Positions 18,131 through 26,816 of a stretch of 64,000 nucleotides of DNA are shown one piece after another. The DNA lies in contig NZ_SUPK01000001.1 of assembly GCF_005049045.1 (NCBI RefSeq), forward strand, positions 682,001-746,000, written 5' to 3'. The position numbers and the translations under genes are program-made. The stretch is from Cohnella pontilimi. GTDB lineage: Bacteria > Bacillota > Bacilli > Paenibacillales > Paenibacillaceae. The notes under the pieces were generated by a model that was given only the letters and a program-made list of their open reading frames with translations, was not told the origin of the DNA and did not search any database. How positions within the stretch are numbered: the first letter of the stretch is position 1; the number at the start of each line of letters is the position of its first letter.

Positions 18131-19384
18131 TCAACGGCGATCTTGCGGCCCGCCGACAAATGCGGTGTCCACAGTGTCCAGTCCGTACGTGGTATGCAGC
18201 GTGCGAACGACGTCCTGCAGCGGTGCCGCAGCGATGACGCACGAAACTTTGATTTCCGATGTGCTGACCATTTTGATGCTGACGCCCAACTCCGAAATCG
18301 CTTCGAACATCCTGGCGGCGACACCCGGGTTCGAGACCATGCCCGCACCGACGATGGATACTTTCACGAGATTCTCTTCGTAAGTGGCCTCGTCATAAGG
18401 AACGGCGGAACGAATGCCGGCGATAACGTCCATCGCACGCGCACGATCCGAGAGTCCCAGCGTGAACGAAAAGTCGGCCTTGCCGTTGGTAACGCCGCTT
18501 TGCACGATCATGTCGACATCAATGCCGGCCGACGCCAATGCGCCGAAAATTTGGGCCAGCACGCCCGGGACGTCTTGCACGCCCAAAATGCTGATGCGGG
18601 CCACATTTTTATCATAAGCGATGCCGCGCACCACGATTCCTTGTTCCATTGCCGCTTCCTCCCTCACGGACGTTCCTTCGTTTTGCGTAAAGCTGGAACG
18701 CACGACCAGATTCACATTGTAATGTTTCGCATATTCCACTGCACGGGGATGCAGCACCGCCGCTCCCAGATTCGCAAGCTCAAGCATTTCGTCGTAGGTG
18801 ATCGCGTCGAGCTTGCGGGCGTTTTTCACTACGCGCGGGTCGGTGGAATACACTCCGTCCACGTCCGTGTAAATTTCGCAAACGTCGGCTTCAATCGCCG
18901 CGGCGAGCGCAACCGCCGTCGTATCGGATCCGCCCCGGCCGAGCGTCGTGATTTCGCCGTCGTCGGTCATGCCTTGGAAGCCGGCGACGATGACAATGTT
19001 TCCGTCGTCCAATGCTTTCGATAGGCGGTCGGGCGAAATGTCGGTGATCCGGGCTTTCCCGTGCACCGCCTCGGTACGGATGCCCGCCTGCCAGCCGGTG
19101 AAAGATTTCGCCTCATGTCCGAGCTTATGAACCGCTATGGAGAGAAGAGCTACGGAGATTTGCTCACCTGTGGTGAGCAGCATGTCCATCTCCCTCGCGG
19201 GGGGATTGTCGTGAATTTCTTGAGATTTATCGATCAAATCATCGGTCGTGTCTCCCATCGCCGACACGACGACGACGACCCGGTGTCCCTGTCCTTTTTT
19301 ATCGACGATCCGCTGAGCGACCCGGCTCATGCGCTCCGTGGTACCGACGGAACTGCCGCCGAATTTCATCACGATCAAAGCCAA
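18131..19384 (-). CDS. lysC: aspartate kinase, LysC type (aspartokinase II-like)
   Basis: 417-residue monofunctional aspartokinase, the first enzyme of the lysine, threonine, methionine and diaminopimelate pathways. The kinase domain starts with VMKFGGSSVGTTERM and contains TGWQAGI and FQGMTDDGEITTLGRGGSDTTA. Two ACT domains follow (about 265-340 and 345-410, with VSIVGAGMVSNPGVAARMFE). I chose TTG at 19382-19384 with GGGGAGTG in front over the upstream TTG, which overlaps that Shine-Dalgarno. B. subtilis LysC makes a separate small subunit from an internal start, and that may also happen here. No lysine riboswitch is seen in the short leader. Confidence 0.93.
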   Translation of the reverse strand: MALIVMKFGGSSVGTTERMSRVAQRIVDKKGQGHRVVVVVSAMGDTTDDLIDKSQEIHDNPPAREMDMLLTTGEQISVALLSIAVHKLGHEAKSFTGWQAGIRTEAVHGKARITDISPDRLSKALDDGNIVIVAGFQGMTDDGEITTLGRGGSDTTAVALAAAIEADVCEIYTDVDGVYSTDPRVVKNARKLDAITYDEMLELANLGAAVLHPRAVEYAKHYNVNLVVRSSFTQNEGTSVREEAAMEQGIVVRGIAYDKNVARISILGVQDVPGVLAQIFGALASAGIDVDMIVQSGVTNGKADFSFTLGLSDRARAMDVIAGIRSAVPYDEATYEENLVKVSIVGAGMVSNPGVAARMFEAISELGVSIKMVSTSEIKVSCVIAAAPLQDVVRTLHTTYGLDTVDTAFVGGPQDRR

Positions 19385-19428
19385 CGTTCGTTCACTCCCC
19401 AAGTAAAAACATTCGCATAATGCTGTAT

Positions 19429-19457
19429 ATTATAGCACAGTAGCTTTGCCCGAACAG
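19429..19457 (-). promoter_or_regulatory. probable promoter of lysC
   Basis: On the minus strand there is a perfect TATAAT (19429-19434) about 45 bases upstream of the lysC start, with a weak TGTTCG about 16 bases further upstream. The distance to lysC leaves too little leader for an L-box riboswitch. Confidence 0.5.
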
Positions 19458-19536
19458 TATAAATTCCATAAAATCTTGTGTTGTTTCACCGCTGTAACGC
19501 TCAAAAGTGTCGTTCGCGCAGGAATCCGATAAAAGG

Positions 19537-19577
19537 AAACCCCGCCGACCTCCAGAGTTCTGGAAGCGGCGGGGTTT
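19537..19577 (-). terminator. terminator of efp
   Basis: AAACCCCGCCG (19537-19547) pairs with CGGCGGGGTTT (19567-19577) directly after the efp stop codon at 19591. The stem is strong and GC-rich, but the T-run is short. Confidence 0.75.
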
Positions 19578-19590
19578 GTCGTTACAAATA

Positions 19591-20148
19591 TTATGCGCGG
19601 GAGATGTATTTGCCTTCGCGTGTATCGATCAGCAATACGTCGCCTTCATTAATGAACAGCGGAACTTGAACATTCAAGCCGGTCTCAAGCTTCGCGTTCT
19701 TCGTCGCACCGGTTGCCGTGTTGCCCTTGATGCCGGGCTCGGTCTCGGTGACAGCGAGCTCAACGCTGTTCGGAATCGTGATGCCGATAATCTCGCCTTG
19801 GTAGCTGGCGATGTTCACGTTCATGTTCTCTTTGAGAAAGTTGATTTCCCATTCGAGCTGCTTGCGTTCCAGGTTGAACTGGTCGTAGGTTTCGTTATCC
19901 ATGAACGTGTACTCGGTACCGGAGTTATACAAGTACTGCACCTGGCGGTTCTCCACCATGGCCCGGCCGACGTTCTCGCCTGCACGGAACGTCTTCTCCA
20001 CCACGTTGCCGTTGCGAAGATTTTTCAGCTTGGAGCGGACGAACGCCGCGCCTTTGCCGGGTTTCACGTGTTGGAAGTCGAGTACGGTGAAAATATCGCC
20101 GTCTACTTCAATCGTCAAGCCTGTCTTGAATTCGTTAACCGAAATCAC
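19591..20148 (-). CDS. efp: translation elongation factor P
   Basis: 185-residue EF-P, which relieves ribosome stalling at polyproline. The N-terminal KOW-like domain carries the loop [10 protein letters not shown], in which Lys32 is the residue that receives the 5-aminopentanol modification in B. subtilis. The OB-type domains II and III end with [18 protein letters not shown]. The start is GTG at 20146-20148, preceded by AGGAGGGA. It lies downstream of the peptidase and aroQ genes, as in the yqh cluster. Confidence 0.97.
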   Translation of the reverse strand: MISVNEFKTGLTIEVDGDIFTVLDFQHVKPGKGAAFVRSKLKNLRNGNVVEKTFRAGENVGRAMVENRQVQYLYNSGTEYTFMDNETYDQFNLERKQLEWEINFLKENMNVNIASYQGEIIGITIPNSVELAVTETEPGIKGNTATGATKNAKLETGLNVQVPLFINEGDVLLIDTREGKYISRA

Positions 20149-20179
20149 TGAAAGTTCCCTCCTGTGGAAACGTCGCTCC

Positions 20180-21256
20180 TTAATCCAGTAGGATCAGTTC
20201 TTTAGGGGAGCGGGTAAGAATTTGAATGCCTGTGTCCGTAAAAACAACGTCGTCTTCGATCCGCACGCCCCCGAAGCCGGGGAGGTAAATGCCGGGTTCG
20301 ACCGTTACGGTCATACCGGGGGTTAAGACGATATCCCCGCCGGTTCTAGACAGTCTAGGCGCCTCATGGATTTCCATGCCGAAACCGTGGCCTGTCCCAT
20401 GACCGAAATATTCACCATAACCATACCTTGTGATGATATCTCTCGTCAAGGCGTCGCCCTCCCGCCCCGTCATTCCGGGAACGAGATGGTCCAGCGCATA
20501 CTGCTGGGCTTCCTTGACGATGGAATAGATCTCCCGGTGCTTGTCGCTCGGCTTGCCCACGACGACCGTTCTCGTCAAATCGGAACAATATCCTTTATAA
20601 TGGGCGCCGAAATCAAGCTTCACGAATTCGTCCCGTCCAACGACCCGTTCGCTCGCCACACCGTGCGGGAGCGCGGATCTTTCGCCTGATGCCACGATCG
20701 TCGCGAACGAGGGGCCGGAAGCGCCGAGCTTGCGCATGTAAGTCTCCATCTCCAGCGCAATCTCCAATTCCGTAAGTCCGGGCTTAATGAAACCCAAAAT
20801 ATGCTCGAACGTCCGGTCCGCCACATTCGCAGCCTCGCGAATGATGGCCAGCTCGTCTTCATCCTTGATCATACGCAGCTCTTCGATGATCCCGCCGGCC
20901 GGCAGCAGCTCGGCAGGGGCCAGCGTTCGAACCAAGCCCGCATGCTCCGCGAACGTCACGTGCCGGTCTTCAAAAAGCAGCCGGGAAATACCCCAAGTTT
21001 TCAAAAGTTCGGCCACGCTCTCGTTAATATCCGGCCCATGTTCCACAATCTCGAACCCTTTGGCCTGCAGCGGCGCTTGCTCCTTATAACGGAAATCCGT
21101 GATCAGTGCAGCCCGCTCCGCGGACACCAGCACAAAACCGTGCGAGCCTGTGAATCCCGACAAATACCGCCGGTTCACGCCGCTGGTCACCAGCATCGCC
21201 TGGGCTCCCGCTTCCTCGATCTTGATGCGCAAACGCGCGATTCTTGCATTCGCCAT
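20180..21256 (-). CDS. yqhT: Xaa-Pro aminopeptidase / M24 metallopeptidase (YqhT-like)
   Basis: 358-residue M24B peptidase. An N-terminal creatinase-like domain precedes the pita-bread catalytic domain. The dinuclear metal ligands are visible in [16 protein letters not shown] (two Asp), [14 protein letters not shown] (His), TVEPGIY (Glu) and [11 protein letters not shown] (Glu). It is expected to remove N-terminal residues ahead of proline in the cytoplasm. The ATG follows AGGAGGAG. It is adjacent to aroQ and efp, the conserved Bacillus order. Confidence 0.93.
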   Translation of the reverse strand: MANARIARLRIKIEEAGAQAMLVTSGVNRRYLSGFTGSHGFVLVSAERAALITDFRYKEQAPLQAKGFEIVEHGPDINESVAELLKTWGISRLLFEDRHVTFAEHAGLVRTLAPAELLPAGGIIEELRMIKDEDELAIIREAANVADRTFEHILGFIKPGLTELEIALEMETYMRKLGASGPSFATIVASGERSALPHGVASERVVGRDEFVKLDFGAHYKGYCSDLTRTVVVGKPSDKHREIYSIVKEAQQYALDHLVPGMTGREGDALTRDIITRYGYGEYFGHGTGHGFGMEIHEAPRLSRTGGDIVLTPGMTVTVEPGIYLPGFGGVRIEDDVVFTDTGIQILTRSPKELILLD

Positions 21257-21274
21257 CTGTTTCTCCTCCTCGCC

Positions 21275-21712
21275 TTAAGCGTTGATTTGCGCCAAAAGGG
21301 CCGTTAAACCGAGTTCGTAGCTGAACGCTCCGAAACCGGCGATTTGCCCGACCGCCGAGGCGGCGGTGACGGATACGTGCCGGAACGGCTCCCGCTTATG
21401 TATGTTGGATAGATGGACTTCCACGATCGGCAGGCCGACCGATGCCAACCCGTCCCTTAGCGCATAGCTGTAATGCGTGAGTGCACCGGGGTTGATCAAT
21501 ATGCCGTCGTGGCGGCCGTATGCGGCGTGAATCTCATCCAGCAGCGCGCCTTCGTGGTTGGATTGATAAAAGTGCAGCTCCGCTCCGAGACGTTCGCCTT
21601 GCGCTTTGAGCCTGGCTTCAATTTCCGACAGTGTCACCGTACCGTAAACACCCGGCTCCCGAATGCCCAGCATGTTCAAATTCGGACCGTTGATGACAAG
21701 AATGCTTGGCAT
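21275..21712 (-). CDS. aroQ: 3-dehydroquinate dehydratase, type II
   Basis: 145-residue type II dehydroquinase of the shikimate pathway. It has [17 protein letters not shown] (with the catalytic Tyr), the active-site NPGALTHYS and [12 protein letters not shown] (with the catalytic His region). Type II enzymes form dodecamers. The ATG follows AAGGGGGC. It is the first gene of the aroQ-yqhT-efp run. Confidence 0.97.
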   Translation of the reverse strand: MPSILVINGPNLNMLGIREPGVYGTVTLSEIEARLKAQGERLGAELHFYQSNHEGALLDEIHAAYGRHDGILINPGALTHYSYALRDGLASVGLPIVEVHLSNIHKREPFRHVSVTAASAVGQIAGFGAFSYELGLTALLAQINA

Positions 21713-21771
21713 CCCGCGATCGCCCCCTTCTGGCCATGTGCCATATCCCGCACCGGTAAAGTTACCCAGTC

Positions 21772-21777
21772 ATTGTA
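21772..21777 (-). promoter_or_regulatory. candidate -10 box for aroQ-yqhT-efp
   Basis: TACAAT on the minus strand lies 60 bases upstream of aroQ, with only a weak TTTCCT at about 17 bases. It is offered as a possible promoter because the run has no upstream gene on this strand. Confidence 0.35.
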
Positions 21778-21801
21778 ACACAGCGGATGCATGCAGGAAA
21801 A

Positions 21802-21841
21802 CGGCTTTCCTCCGATATTCGGATATCCTCGGAAAGAGCCG
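21802..21841. other. bulged inverted repeat between aroQ and yqhQ
   Basis: CGGCTTTCC (21802-21810) can pair with GGAAAGAGCCG (21831-21841), with a short bulge and the inner palindrome-like GATATTCGGATATC. It lies in the 281-base divergent region between aroQ and yqhQ. No T-run follows. I see no other gene in this gap. Confidence 0.4.
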
Positions 21842-21993
21842 CCATCCTTTTAGATTTTCCCTCCTTCGCACCCTATACTCTCCCGTCGTTCCCGGCATCC
21901 GGTTCCTCTCGAAAATGAAAGCTTTCTTGTGGCATTCTCCCCGTCATTCTAGTAAAATAAAGGTACTGATCAAAAAAAGCGGGTGATTACAGA

Positions 21994-22929
21994 ATGTCGC
22001 AGCAAACCTCCGTCTATGGAGGACAGGCCGTAATCGAAGGTGTCATGTTTGCGGGAAAACACGTAAACGTAACCGCGGTGCGGCGCAAAAATCAAGAAAT
22101 CACGTATTATGAAGTTCCGAGGAAAGCTTCCTCTTCCTTGTTGGCGACCCTGAAAAAAATTCCCTTTGTCCGCGGGGTCGTCGGGATTATCGAATCCGCA
22201 GCCAAAGGCTCGCAGCACCTCACCTACTCGGCCGAAGCTTACGCAGAAGACGAGACGGGTGCCGAAGAAGCCGCGGCGCAGAAAAAGAAAGAGAAATGGA
22301 ACCTCTCCATGATTCTCGGCGTTGCCGTGGTGGGCGCATTGTCTTTCGTCGTCGGCAAGTTGATCTTCACGCTGGTGCCTACTTTTTTGGAAAGCGTGCT
22401 CTTCGGACACGTATTCGAGAATAAAATATTGCACAACCTGCTGGAAGGCGTCATTAAAATCATTTTGCTTCTCTTCTACCTGTGGTTCATTTCTCAGACG
22501 CCGCTTATCAAAAGGCTGTTCCAGTATCACGGCGCCGAACATAAAGTGATCAGCGCCTTCGAAGCCGGAGTCGAGCTTACCGTGGAGAACGTGCAAAAGT
22601 TCAGTCGTCTTCACTACCGCTGCGGCAGCAGCTTTATCATCTTCACCGTTATCGTCGGGGTTATTATCTATTCGTTTTTCACATGGGACAGTCTGACAGA
22701 ACGCTTGATCCAGCGCGTCGCTCTTCTTCCGCTTGTGCTCGGCGTTTCGTATGAAGTGCTTCGCGGCACGAACGCCCTGCGCGATATTCCGGTACTCCGC
22801 TCGCTCGGATATCCCGGACTGTGGCTGCAGCTTCTCACGACGAAAGAGCCGACCGACGATCAGGTCGCCGTATCGATCGCGTCGTTCAACCGGATGAGAG
22901 AACTGGACCGGCAGGTTCAACCGATCTGA
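21994..22929 (+). CDS. yqhQ: DUF1385 membrane protein YqhQ
   Basis: 311-residue protein of the DUF1385/YqhQ family. The signature YGGQAVIEGVMFAGK is at the N-terminus, followed by membrane helices (about 105-125, 145-165, 210-230 and 245-262) and a conserved FQYHGAEHKVISAFEAG segment with paired His and Glu that suggests metal binding. The function is unknown. It starts the divergent arm away from aroQ, matching the B. subtilis yqhQ/yqhR/aroQ order. Confidence 0.93.
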   Translation: MSQQTSVYGGQAVIEGVMFAGKHVNVTAVRRKNQEITYYEVPRKASSSLLATLKKIPFVRGVVGIIESAAKGSQHLTYSAEAYAEDETGAEEAAAQKKKEKWNLSMILGVAVVGALSFVVGKLIFTLVPTFLESVLFGHVFENKILHNLLEGVIKIILLLFYLWFISQTPLIKRLFQYHGAEHKVISAFEAGVELTVENVQKFSRLHYRCGSSFIIFTVIVGVIIYSFFTWDSLTERLIQRVALLPLVLGVSYEVLRGTNALRDIPVLRSLGYPGLWLQLLTTKEPTDDQVAVSIASFNRMRELDRQVQPI

Positions 22930-22939
22930 TTCCTGGTTC

Positions 22940-22987
22940 GACTCACTCGTTTATCGTGAGTCAAATCCTGGACCGCAATGACGGTCC
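22940..22987 (+). other. two tandem hairpins between yqhQ and the yqhP-like gene
   Basis: GACTCAC (22940-22946) pairs with GTGAGTC (22956-22962), and GGACCG (22970-22975) pairs with CGGTCC (22982-22987). Neither has a T-run. They precede the GGAGG of the next gene and may act on the RNA of the two-gene transcript. Confidence 0.4.
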
Positions 22988-23010
22988 GGGCTCACTAAGG
23001 AGGAATCGCT

Positions 23011-23301
23011 ATGCAGAGCCGTTTCCACCCGATGTTTTATGTGATTTTGCCGCTCGCCGTTTTAGGTTTCGCGATTCAATTCGAGACGCTCGTCTATTCG
23101 TTCGCGATTCCGATCGTCATTATCGCGGTGTTGTTCGTCCTGTACTTCATCATGTCGAAGAGACGTTACAACCCGCGTGTATCCCGGCACTCGGCGCCTC
23201 CCCGCAAACCGGAGAAGCTGAAGACCAAACGCACGTCTTCTCCGTTCCGCGTCATTGACGGCCGCAAAAACCGGGACGATGAACCTCCGCGTTATCATTG
23301 A
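23011..23301 (+). CDS. YqhP-like small membrane protein
   Basis: 96 residues, with two hydrophobic stretches (about 8-24 and 26-47) and a basic, proline-rich tail. A clear AAGGAGG precedes the ATG. Position between yqhQ and the yqhO-type lipase equals that of B. subtilis yqhP (SA1362 family). The sequence is short and divergent, so the assignment rests mainly on gene order. Confidence 0.6.
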   Translation: MQSRFHPMFYVILPLAVLGFAIQFETLVYSFAIPIVIIAVLFVLYFIMSKRRYNPRVSRHSAPPRKPEKLKTKRTSSPFRVIDGRKNRDDEPPRYH

Positions 23302-23317
23302 AGCCTCCGCAGTAGAG

Positions 23318-23352
23318 CGACCGCCCCTTGCCTTCACGGCAGGAGGCGGTCG
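23318..23352. terminator. bidirectional terminator between convergent genes
   Basis: CGACCGCC (23318-23325) pairs with GGCGGTCG (23345-23352), followed by TTTATGTTT on the plus strand. It serves the yqhP-like gene and possibly the converging lipase gene. Confidence 0.7.
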
Positions 23353-23353
23353 T

Positions 23354-24340
23354 TTATGTTTCCGGCACGATTTTCGGTTTGATTTCCGTCCGAAGCTTTC
23401 CGGAGCGCCGGTCCCATGAACGGAAAAACTTTTTGCCCGCCTCAAGTCCGGCCTCGTACAACTTTTCGCTTTTTTCCGGGCTGAGATCGAATTCGGTTGT
23501 GCCAACGCCAAGCGTAGGAATTTTAATGGTCCGCAGCCGGTTGTGTTCCTCGATATAACGCTCGTCGTGCGCTCCGAGCATCGTCTCGAACATCGCCTGG
23601 AACATCGTGATCGGGCCAACGATCCGGTTCGGCTTATGCTCGGTGCGGCCGACCATTTGAAAGCCGATGACGGGAATCGGGCTGCCCATCACCACTTCTT
23701 TTTCAAACAGCCAAAGGGGAAAGTTGCTGAGCAGCCCCCCGTCGACAATATAGGAAGATTTGATTTTGGCCGGTTCTCCCCCGGTACGCTTTTTCCTCAA
23801 CTTCCACGGATGACGCAGCATAACCGGATCGAAAAAATACGGAATGCTGGTGCTCATCCGGATCGCCCTCGCCACAGGAAAACGAGACGGGTCGATCCCG
23901 TAGGATGCGAGATCGTTCGGCAAAACGAGCAATTTGCCGTTCGTGATATCAGATGCGATAATCCGGACCTTATCCGGCGGGAGATCGCCGAATACCCGCA
24001 CGCCTTTGGCGGCGAGCAGCCCTTGAATCCATCGCTCCAAAGCATCCCCTGCATACAGCCCTTTGCGAATCAGCAGGCGAACGGCCGGGCCGATGAATTT
24101 GGCGTTAAAGACTGGCGACCGCTGCATGAAGGTCCGGAAAGGCGTCGATTCGATGACCATCTTCATTTCGTTGGCCGTATAGCCGGTAGCGATCAGGGCG
24201 GCGACGATGCTGCCCGAGGAAGTGCCGGCCACACGGTGAAACGATACGCCTGCCAGCTCGGCTGCGCGAACCGCGCCCGCCAGCGAGATCCCCTTCACGC
24301 CGCCGCCTTCGAACACCGCGTTTACCAGCGTTTTTTGCAC
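23354..24340 (-). CDS. yqhO: patatin-like phospholipase (YqhO-type)
   Basis: 328-residue lipid acyl hydrolase of the patatin family. The oxyanion motif FEGGGVKG lies near residue 10, the nucleophile elbow GTSSGS near 40, and the catalytic aspartate in VDGGLLSNFP near 205. I chose GTG at 24338-24340, with GGAGGGG seven bases upstream. The longer frame upstream lacks family similarity. It has no signal peptide, so it is probably cytoplasmic. Gene order (mntR-lipase-yqhP-yqhQ) equals B. subtilis yqhN-yqhO-yqhP-yqhQ. The substrate is unknown. Confidence 0.9.
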   Translation of the reverse strand: MQKTLVNAVFEGGGVKGISLAGAVRAAELAGVSFHRVAGTSSGSIVAALIATGYTANEMKMVIESTPFRTFMQRSPVFNAKFIGPAVRLLIRKGLYAGDALERWIQGLLAAKGVRVFGDLPPDKVRIIASDITNGKLLVLPNDLASYGIDPSRFPVARAIRMSTSIPYFFDPVMLRHPWKLRKKRTGGEPAKIKSSYIVDGGLLSNFPLWLFEKEVVMGSPIPVIGFQMVGRTEHKPNRIVGPITMFQAMFETMLGAHDERYIEEHNRLRTIKIPTLGVGTTEFDLSPEKSEKLYEAGLEAGKKFFRSWDRRSGKLRTEIKPKIVPET

Positions 24341-24420
24341 GAGCCATCCCCTCCGCTCCGCAACTCTCGCTCCATCATATGCGTGCACTCAAGGGTCTAA
24401 GATCATTTTTGCTGACGAAA

Positions 24421-24454
24421 TGAAAAAGCTTCCTCAGCGGGACAGAGGAAGCTT
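24421..24454 (-). terminator. terminator of mntR
   Basis: On the minus strand AAGCTTCCTC (24445-24454 complement) pairs with GAGGAAGCTT (24426-24435 complement), followed by TTTTTCA. It directly follows the mntR stop. Confidence 0.85.
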
Positions 24455-24458
24455 GCGA

Positions 24459-24881
24459 TCATTCATTATCCAATTCGGCCCGGATGCGGCGAAGCTCTTC
24501 GCTGCGGGACGCATCCCGGTTGAAGTACTCGACGAGCGTCTCGATGCAGGTGATGGAATCCCAACTGAGATGATGCTCGATCCCTTCCACATCGCGGTAA
24601 ATGTTTTCTTCCTGCACGCCGATCGTCTTCAAAAACGATTCCAGCAAATGGTGGCGGTCGACCAGGCGTTTGCCCATCCGCTTCCCTTTATGGGTCAAGA
24701 CAAGCCCGCGGTATTTCTCGTAAATGAGGTAGTTATCCTTGTCCAGCTTCTGGATCATTTTGGTGACCGATGAGGGATGCACTTCGAGCCCTTCGGCGAT
24801 GTCGGAAACCCGGGCATAGCCTTTCTCGTCGATCAGCCGGTAAATACGCTCCAAATAATCTTCCATACTCGGGGTCGGCAC
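24459..24881 (-). CDS. mntR: manganese-dependent transcriptional regulator MntR
   Basis: 140-residue DtxR-family repressor. The N-terminal winged helix (about 1-70) is followed by the dimerisation domain. The six metal ligands of B. subtilis MntR are all present at the same positions: Asp8, Glu11, His77, Glu99, Glu102 and His103. It is therefore expected to sense Mn(II) and repress manganese uptake genes, none of which is seen nearby. The start is GTG at 24879-24881, behind a G-rich Shine-Dalgarno. Confidence 0.96.
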   Translation of the reverse strand: MPTPSMEDYLERIYRLIDEKGYARVSDIAEGLEVHPSSVTKMIQKLDKDNYLIYEKYRGLVLTHKGKRMGKRLVDRHHLLESFLKTIGVQEENIYRDVEGIEHHLSWDSITCIETLVEYFNRDASRSEELRRIRAELDNE

Positions 24882-24920
24882 GCCGAGCCCCCCCTTCCTT
24901 CCGGTCGCTTGCCTCTAAGT

Positions 24921-24949
24921 ATCATACACTGTGCCATACAAGTGAGCAA
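24921..24949 (-). promoter_or_regulatory. promoter of mntR
   Basis: On the minus strand TTGCTC (24944-24949) and TATGAT (24921-24926) are 17 bases apart, 40 bases upstream of the mntR start. Confidence 0.5.
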
Positions 24950-25029
24950 GTCTGAAACTGGAAGTGCGAGGAACCGATGGCCGGTCCGATAAATGCGCAA
25001 AATACCCGAAAAGGAGGTCTTCCCGCTCC

Positions 25030-26085
25030 ATGACCACACGGGTCAAAACTCCACGCGAAACGCCTGTATTCCTGCCGGAGCTCGTCTACTTCGAGCCTGC
25101 GGCACTCGACTATCCGAAGGGTCAGCAAATTCTGCGTTACATCAAGGACCGCGGACTTCCTTATCAAATGACGACTTCCCATAACCGCATCACGAACTTG
25201 CCCGGAGAAACGGAACTGGAACAATATAAAATCGCAAAACGAACGCTGGTCGTGGGCATCCGAAAAACGCTCAAGTTCGATACGTCCAAGCCTTCCGCGG
25301 AATACGCGCTGCCTCTGGCCACCGGCTGCATGGGCCACTGCCATTATTGTTATTTGCAAACGACGCTGGGCGCCAAACCTTACGTTCGCGTGTACGTCAA
25401 TACGGAGGAAATTTTTCAGGCGGCAAAAGGATACATCGAGGAACGATCGCCGGAAATTACGAGGTTCGAGGCGGCATGTACCTCCGATCCGGTGGGGCTG
25501 GAGCCGATTACCGGCTCGCTCGCCGAAGCGATCACCTTCATGGCGGACCAACTCTTGGGGCGTCTTCGTTTCGTCACCAAATATCATCACGTCGATTCCT
25601 TGCTGCCGCTCCGTCATAACGGGAATACGCGCATCCGCTTCAGCGTGAACGCCGATTACGTAATCCGCAACTTCGAACCGGGAACTTCCCGCTTTGCGGA
25701 GCGAATCGAAGCCGCGGGCAAAATCGCGCGTGCCGGTTATCCGCTCGGCTTCATTATTGCGCCGATTATTTGGCACGACGGCTGGCAGGACGGTTACGCC
25801 GAGCTGCTGAGGCGTCTAGGCGAGACACTCCCTTCCGAGGCAGCGCAGGATTTGACGTTCGAACTGATCCAGCACCGGTTCACCAAAACGGCGAAATCCA
25901 TCATTGAGAAAAGATACCCGAAGACGAAGCTGGAAATGGACGAAGAGAAGCGGAAAAAGAAGTGGGGACGCTGGGGGCAGCACAAATATGTATACCCGGA
26001 CGAGCAGGCGGAAGCTTTACGGGAATTTATTACCGAGCGGATTTTCGAGGCCTTCCCATCCGCCCGGCTGGAATACTTTACTTAA
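25030..26085 (+). CDS. splB: spore photoproduct lyase
   Basis: 351-residue radical-SAM enzyme that repairs the thymine dimer 'spore photoproduct' during germination. The iron-sulfur cluster motif CMGHCHYC (CxxxCxxC) lies near residue 99, and the conserved catalytic cysteine is in the AACTSDPVG motif (Cys141 in B. subtilis). I chose the ATG at 25030, with AAAGGAGGT about 12 bases upstream. No splA is present in front of it. Its stop codon overlaps the stop of ccdA on the other strand. Confidence 0.96.
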   Translation: MTTRVKTPRETPVFLPELVYFEPAALDYPKGQQILRYIKDRGLPYQMTTSHNRITNLPGETELEQYKIAKRTLVVGIRKTLKFDTSKPSAEYALPLATGCMGHCHYCYLQTTLGAKPYVRVYVNTEEIFQAAKGYIEERSPEITRFEAACTSDPVGLEPITGSLAEAITFMADQLLGRLRFVTKYHHVDSLLPLRHNGNTRIRFSVNADYVIRNFEPGTSRFAERIEAAGKIARAGYPLGFIIAPIIWHDGWQDGYAELLRRLGETLPSEAAQDLTFELIQHRFTKTAKSIIEKRYPKTKLEMDEEKRKKKWGRWGQHKYVYPDEQAEALREFITERIFEAFPSARLEYFT

Positions 26086-26792
26086 AATTTCAGCCACTCT
26101 GGGGTAATGCCTTGCAGCCAGATCGTAATGTAAGTCATGCGGTCGGTAAACAACAGGAACCCCATCACGATCATCAGCCCGCCGCCGATTTTCATCATGA
26201 GATTCGAATATTTCAAAATCCAGCGGGTAGAACCGATGAAAAAAGCCAGAACAAAAAACGGGATGGCGAAACCAAGCGAATAGGCCGTCGTCAGCCCGAG
26301 CCAAGTGCCGGGGTTGCTGGCCGCCAATCCGATGATTGCAGTTAAAATCGGACCGATGCAGGGCGACCAGCCGGCCGAAAACCCGACACCGAAAATAAAA
26401 GAGCCCACATACCCGGCCGGCCGCCAGGAAACGTTCATTTTGCGCTCTTTCATCAACAACTGCGGCTGAAACACACCGAGTAAAAATAATCCCATCAGCA
26501 CGATCAGAATGGCGGAAATTTGCCGGATGGTATCCTGATATTCGCGGAATGTCTCCGCAAAGGCATTCGCCCCATACGCAAGCGCAAAGAAAACCATGGA
26601 AAAGCCAAGGATAAAGAATAGCGTATGAGACATCGTTTTGAAGCGGACTTCCCGGCTCGTATCGGTCTTAAGCTGAGACACCGAGACGCCGGTTATATAA
26701 GAAAGATAAGACGGGTACAAAGGCAGGCAGCAGGGAGAAATAAATGAAGCGACTCCTGCCGCCAGAGCGATGCCCACGTTCACATCCGCCAT
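26082..26792 (-). CDS. ccdA: cytochrome c biogenesis protein CcdA
   Basis: 236-residue CcdA/DsbD-beta type thiol transporter with six membrane helices. The redox cysteines are expected in FISPCCLPLYPSYL (helix 1) and GWSPCIGPILTA (helix 4). It moves reducing equivalents across the membrane for cytochrome c maturation and, in Bacilli, for spore cortex synthesis through StoA/SpoIVH. The ATG follows GGGAGGAATGACGG. It converges on splB with a stop-codon overlap. Confidence 0.93.
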   Translation of the reverse strand: MADVNVGIALAAGVASFISPCCLPLYPSYLSYITGVSVSQLKTDTSREVRFKTMSHTLFFILGFSMVFFALAYGANAFAETFREYQDTIRQISAILIVLMGLFLLGVFQPQLLMKERKMNVSWRPAGYVGSFIFGVGFSAGWSPCIGPILTAIIGLAASNPGTWLGLTTAYSLGFAIPFFVLAFFIGSTRWILKYSNLMMKIGGGLMIVMGFLLFTDRMTYITIWLQGITPEWLKF

Positions 26793-26816
26793 CCGTCATT
26801 CCTCCCGTCATGAGAT

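Noticed and set aside
19385-19536. Lysine riboswitch upstream of lysC
   Set aside because: The promoter is only about 45 bases from the start codon, too close for an L-box, and none of its conserved blocks is visible.
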